The notes beneath the pieces are model-generated. The model worked only from the letters and a program-made list of their open reading frames with translations, was not told the DNA's origin and did not search any database. Positions 6,212 through 6,980 of a stretch of DNA of 6,980 nucleotides are shown here, in pieces. This DNA is from an uncultured Elusimicrobium sp. (GTDB lineage: Bacteria; Elusimicrobiota; Elusimicrobia; Elusimicrobiales; Elusimicrobiaceae), in contig CAMGSK010000078.1 in assembly GCA_946061795.1 (NCBI GenBank), positions 1-6,980 of the forward strand, in the 5' to 3' direction. The number at the start of each line of letters is the position of its first letter. Positions within the stretch are counted from its first letter, which is position 1. Position numbers and translations under genes: made by a program.

Positions 6212-6243
6212 AAAAAAAGGAGGGCCCGTTCGGGCTCTCCTTT
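6212..6243 (-). terminator. Rho-independent terminator after the membrane-protein gene
   Basis: On the - strand AAAGGAG (6243-6237) pairs with CTCCTTT (6222-6216) and GCCC (6235-6232) with GGGC (6227-6224) around a GAAC loop, with a single A-C mismatch at 6236/6223. Seven T follow (6218-6212). The stem begins inside the stop codon (6244-6242), so a ribosome finishing translation would cover its 5' arm. It separates the membrane-protein gene from the phosphate transporter gene. Confidence 0.85.
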
Positions 6244-6980
6244 AAAGCGTTTGACCAGGCTCCTCATCAAGCGAAGGAACATTTAATGTCGGCATTTGCT
6301 GCGTAATGGTGAAGTATAAACCAAGCAGTGCTGTCTGTGTAAATAAAGTGGCCGCCGCCACAAACGGAATCATCGCCAAAGAGGAAACCGCCTGACCCCA
6401 TTGCGGAAAGAAGAACACGGACAACAGCGCAATTAAAAAGGTCAGCAGTGTGCCTATCATAGAGATTCCCATAGAAATCAGCCCTAATACAATCACAACG
6501 CCCGCCGTCGGCCAAAAACGGCCGCGGATAAGAGAATAAGAGGTTTTAAGGGCATCTAAAAAGGGCCGGTCCGTCAGCACTAGCAAATACGGAAACATCA
6601 CAAAATAGATATAAAACGCAAACATAGCCGCAATCAGCACCATGAGCAGCACCGCCAGCCCGAACAACGCCGCCAAAAAGCCGGAGGCCTCATTGTTTGC
6701 CAGCAAGGAAATCATCGGCCACGCCGCGGCAACGGCAAAAACTAAGACCAGCAGAGAAACGCCCAAAAAGAACAAACTCATCAGAATCAGCCGGGGCAAA
6801 CGTTTCAATGCCAGTTTCAATGATTGCGCCGCCGGAAGAGTATGGTCCGAAGCGGACAAAAGAATTGCCGCCATGGTCACTAGTCCCAGCAGGCCTCCTA
6901 AAAGAGCGGACGCCAATACGCCCAGCCCTTGAGTAAGAGTCATTTCCCCCTCGGAGACGGTAAATCCGGTTAAAATCCCC
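6242..6980 (-). CDS. Polytopic membrane protein (5' end probably outside window)
   Basis: The frame encodes a very hydrophobic protein with about five or six membrane segments. Counting from the Met at 6943, they lie near residues 8-30, 50-75, 88-115, 146-178 and 186-212, and the tail (about 215-233) is hydrophilic. The segment PYLLVLTDRPFLDALKTSYS followed by LIRGRFW (about 118-144) resembles the conserved loop of membrane proteins related to the glycerophosphodiester phosphodiesterase membrane domain, where a short 'ALK.S..L..GRFW' helix precedes a membrane helix. The similar SLKLALKRLPRLI at about 41-53 is also typical of that group. Function is unknown. The frame stays open from 6943 to the window edge, and such proteins usually have another N-terminal helix, so I treat the 5' end as missing. 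However, GAGG five nt before the ATG at 6943 makes that a possible start giving 233 aa. A terminator overlaps its stop codon. Confidence 0.75.
   Translation of the reverse strand, partial: GILTGFTVSEGEMTLTQGLGVLASALLGGLLGLVTMAAILLSASDHTLPAAQSLKLALKRLPRLILMSLFFLGVSLLVLVFAVAAAWPMISLLANNEASGFLAALFGLAVLLMVLIAAMFAFYIYFVMFPYLLVLTDRPFLDALKTSYSLIRGRFWPTAGVVIVLGLISMGISMIGTLLTFLIALLSVFFFPQWGQAVSSLAMIPFVAAATLFTQTALLGLYFTITQQMPTLNVPSLDEEPGQTL

Noticed and set aside
1..6980. CRISPR arrays, tRNA or rRNA genes, transposases, toxin-antitoxin or defence genes
   Set aside because: None found: no regularly spaced repeats, no cloverleaf sequence, and every sizeable coding region has a housekeeping or envelope assignment or is the orphan secreted protein.

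Overview
The window reads as a stretch of ordinary chromosome from a diderm (two-membrane) bacterium of moderate GC content. The diderm call rests on an AsmA-family gene, which is almost confined to bacteria with an outer membrane, and on a separate gene with a Sec signal peptide. The phylum cannot be fixed from sequence alone. The style (long clostridial/Bacteroides-type NadE, orphan secreted protein, AsmA protein) would suit a gut lineage such as Elusimicrobiota, but that is a guess.

Layout. Two genes lie on the + strand at the left: the 3' part of a glutamine-dependent NAD+ synthetase (nadE, cut by the window edge) and a small secreted protein of unknown function with its own sigma70-type promoter and a strong terminator. 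The rest is on the - strand, read right to left: a polytopic membrane protein cut by the right edge, a terminator, a Na+/phosphate cotransporter with a PhoU-like tail, a small YkvA/DUF1232 membrane protein 8 nt further on, a hairpin, then a 721-aa AsmA-family protein with its own promoter and terminator. The two gene sets converge on about 300 bp (1478-1775).

How the genes work together. The phosphate transporter and the YkvA protein look like one transcription unit. The AsmA protein is a separate unit that probably acts in envelope lipid transport or outer-membrane maintenance. nadE makes NAD+ and has no visible link to the rest. All five genes appear intact where they are fully contained.

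The most interesting material is non-coding. The convergent gap 1478-1775 holds at least five hairpins, including a perfect 14-bp inverted repeat with integron attC-like ends and two or three consecutive minus-strand terminator-like structures. The promoter of the secreted protein has a perfect 16-bp operator-like palindrome between -35 and -10. The AsmA gene has no Shine-Dalgarno sequence, and its TATAAT box sits exactly where a leaderless mRNA would need it. I see no defence system, transposase, CRISPR array, tRNA or rRNA, and no convincing new multi-gene system.
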